DNA of 43,450 nt from positions 1 through 43,450 of the forward strand of contig CACNRP010000006.1 in the NCBI GenBank assembly GCA_902622955.1. The letters are read 5' to 3'. This stretch comes from an uncultured Pelagibacteraceae bacterium. Lineage in GTDB: Bacteria > Pseudomonadota > Alphaproteobacteria > Pelagibacterales > Pelagibacteraceae. The stretch's first letter is position 1. Every line of letters starts with the position of its first letter. Below the pieces are notes generated by a model that was given only the letters and a program-made list of their open reading frames with translations, searched no databases and had not been told where the DNA came from. A program made the position numbers and the translations under genes. Positions 42,838-43,450 of this stretch are shown one piece after another.

Positions 42838-43450
42838 ATTTTGGGATTTTAAAGAACCAAATTTAATTGCATACATATTACTACCATTTGCATTTTTATT
42901 ACAATATCTGAATAATTTCTTAAGAAGAAAGGATCCATACAAATTTAAAATCAAAACAATTTGTGTTGGAAATATTTATATCGGTGGAACTGGAAAAACT
43001 TCATTAAGTATTCAAATTAATAAAATTTTGAATAATAAAAATATCAAAACATGTTTTGTTAAAAAATTCTATATAGATCAGGTTGATGAACAAAAACTTT
43101 TAGAAAAAAAAGGAAAGCTTTTTTTAGCCAAAACAAGGTTTGAAGCTATACAGAAAGCAGAAAAAGAAAATTATGAATTTGCAATTCTTGATGATGGTCT
43201 TCAAGACCAATCCATAAACTACGATGTTAGTTTAGTTTGTTTTAATACTTTGAATTGGAAAGGTAATGGGCTAACAATTCCTGCTGGTCCATTAAGAGAG
43301 AGTATAAATAATTTAAAAAATTATAACCATGTATTTTTAAATGGCAATTTAGAAAATATTGATTTTTTAAAAAATGAAATTCAAAAAATTAATTCTGGAA
43401 TAAAAATTCATCTTGGAAAATATGAACCAATAAACTTACAAGAATTTAAC
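42818..43450 (+). CDS. lpxK: Tetraacyldisaccharide 4'-kinase (partial, runs off window)
   Basis: Phosphorylates the lipid A disaccharide at the 4' position. 211 codons are visible before the window ends, so the C-terminus is missing. The N-terminus MNLKKPKFWDF leads to a hydrophobic membrane-associated segment (about 17-31). The P-loop is VGNIYIGGTGKTS (50-62), where the family usually has Pro at the last position. LDDGLQD is the second conserved motif, and LTIPAGPLRES follows. It starts 20 bases before the kdtA stop, and its position after msbA and kdtA fits lipid A assembly. Confidence 0.93.
   Translation, partial: MNLKKPKFWDFKEPNLIAYILLPFAFLLQYLNNFLRRKDPYKFKIKTICVGNIYIGGTGKTSLSIQINKILNNKNIKTCFVKKFYIDQVDEQKLLEKKGKLFLAKTRFEAIQKAEKENYEFAILDDGLQDQSINYDVSLVCFNTLNWKGNGLTIPAGPLRESINNLKNYNHVFLNGNLENIDFLKNEIQKINSGIKIHLGKYEPINLQEFN

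Overview
The window is 43.45 kb of very AT-rich, densely packed chromosome. It most likely comes from the SAR11 clade (Candidatus Pelagibacter or a close relative, marine Alphaproteobacteria). The evidence is the base composition, near-zero intergenic space, a CcrM-type GANTC methyltransferase, paired ATP synthase b and b' subunits, alphaproteobacterial gene blocks (petABC, mutY-DUF721-dsbA-smc, ctaCDB-ctaG-ctaE-surf1), and a retinal-making carotenoid cassette ending in blh. No insertion sequence, prophage, CRISPR array, rRNA or integration site was seen. The window is core genome, and what is unusual lies inside otherwise ordinary genes.

Layout. 27-1660 (+): pth and ychF. 1637-4200 (-): cytochrome bc1 genes petA-petB-petC. 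4291-6073 (+): trmL, hemF, greA. 6070-9986 (-): a TPR lipoprotein-like or secreted protein, ispE, tRNA-Gln(TTG) and the CCA-adding enzyme. 9998-12452 (+): a family 4-like uracil-DNA glycosylase, rnhB and ccrM. 12449-14574 (-): mutY and an FAD monooxygenase. 14575-27239 (+): a long co-directional run of dciA-like DUF721, dsbA-like, smc, the F0 ATP synthase genes atpI-B-E-F'-F, the carotenoid/retinal genes crtI-crtB-crtY-blh, then ispH, thrB and rnhA. 27231-35361 (-): rsmE, the aa3 cytochrome c oxidase operon (ctaC, ctaD, ctaB, a 32-residue membrane ORF, ctaG, ctaE, surf1), thrC and a Prx5 peroxiredoxin. 35378-38534 (+): a haloacid dehalogenase, a small ribbon-helix-helix-like protein, a frameshifted DoxX gene, a pirin and a quinone oxidoreductase. 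38527-38931 (-): DUF2721. 38984-43450 (+): ubiA, msbA-like, kdtA (frameshifted) and lpxK, which runs off the window.

How it works together. The bc1 complex, the aa3 oxidase with its heme A and copper assembly factors, and the F0 sector form much of a respiratory chain; hemF supplies heme and ubiA supplies quinone. crtI/B/Y/blh convert geranylgeranyl-PP to retinal, the chromophore of proteorhodopsin, and ispE and ispH belong to the MEP pathway feeding them. Neither the rhodopsin gene nor crtE is in the window. msbA, kdtA and lpxK belong to lipid A/LPS assembly.

Most noteworthy: (1) the UDG has lost three of the four Fe-S ligand cysteines and the motif-2 histidine; (2) the SMC is short (857 aa) with no recognisable hinge; (3) three GANTC sites sit in the 104-bp region before ccrM; (4) kdtA and doxX are each broken by one extra A in a poly-A run; (5) all five convergent gene pairs overlap at their stops, and three of five divergent pairs have 0-16 bp between start codons; (6) an unlisted 32-aa membrane ORF is translationally coupled to ctaB.
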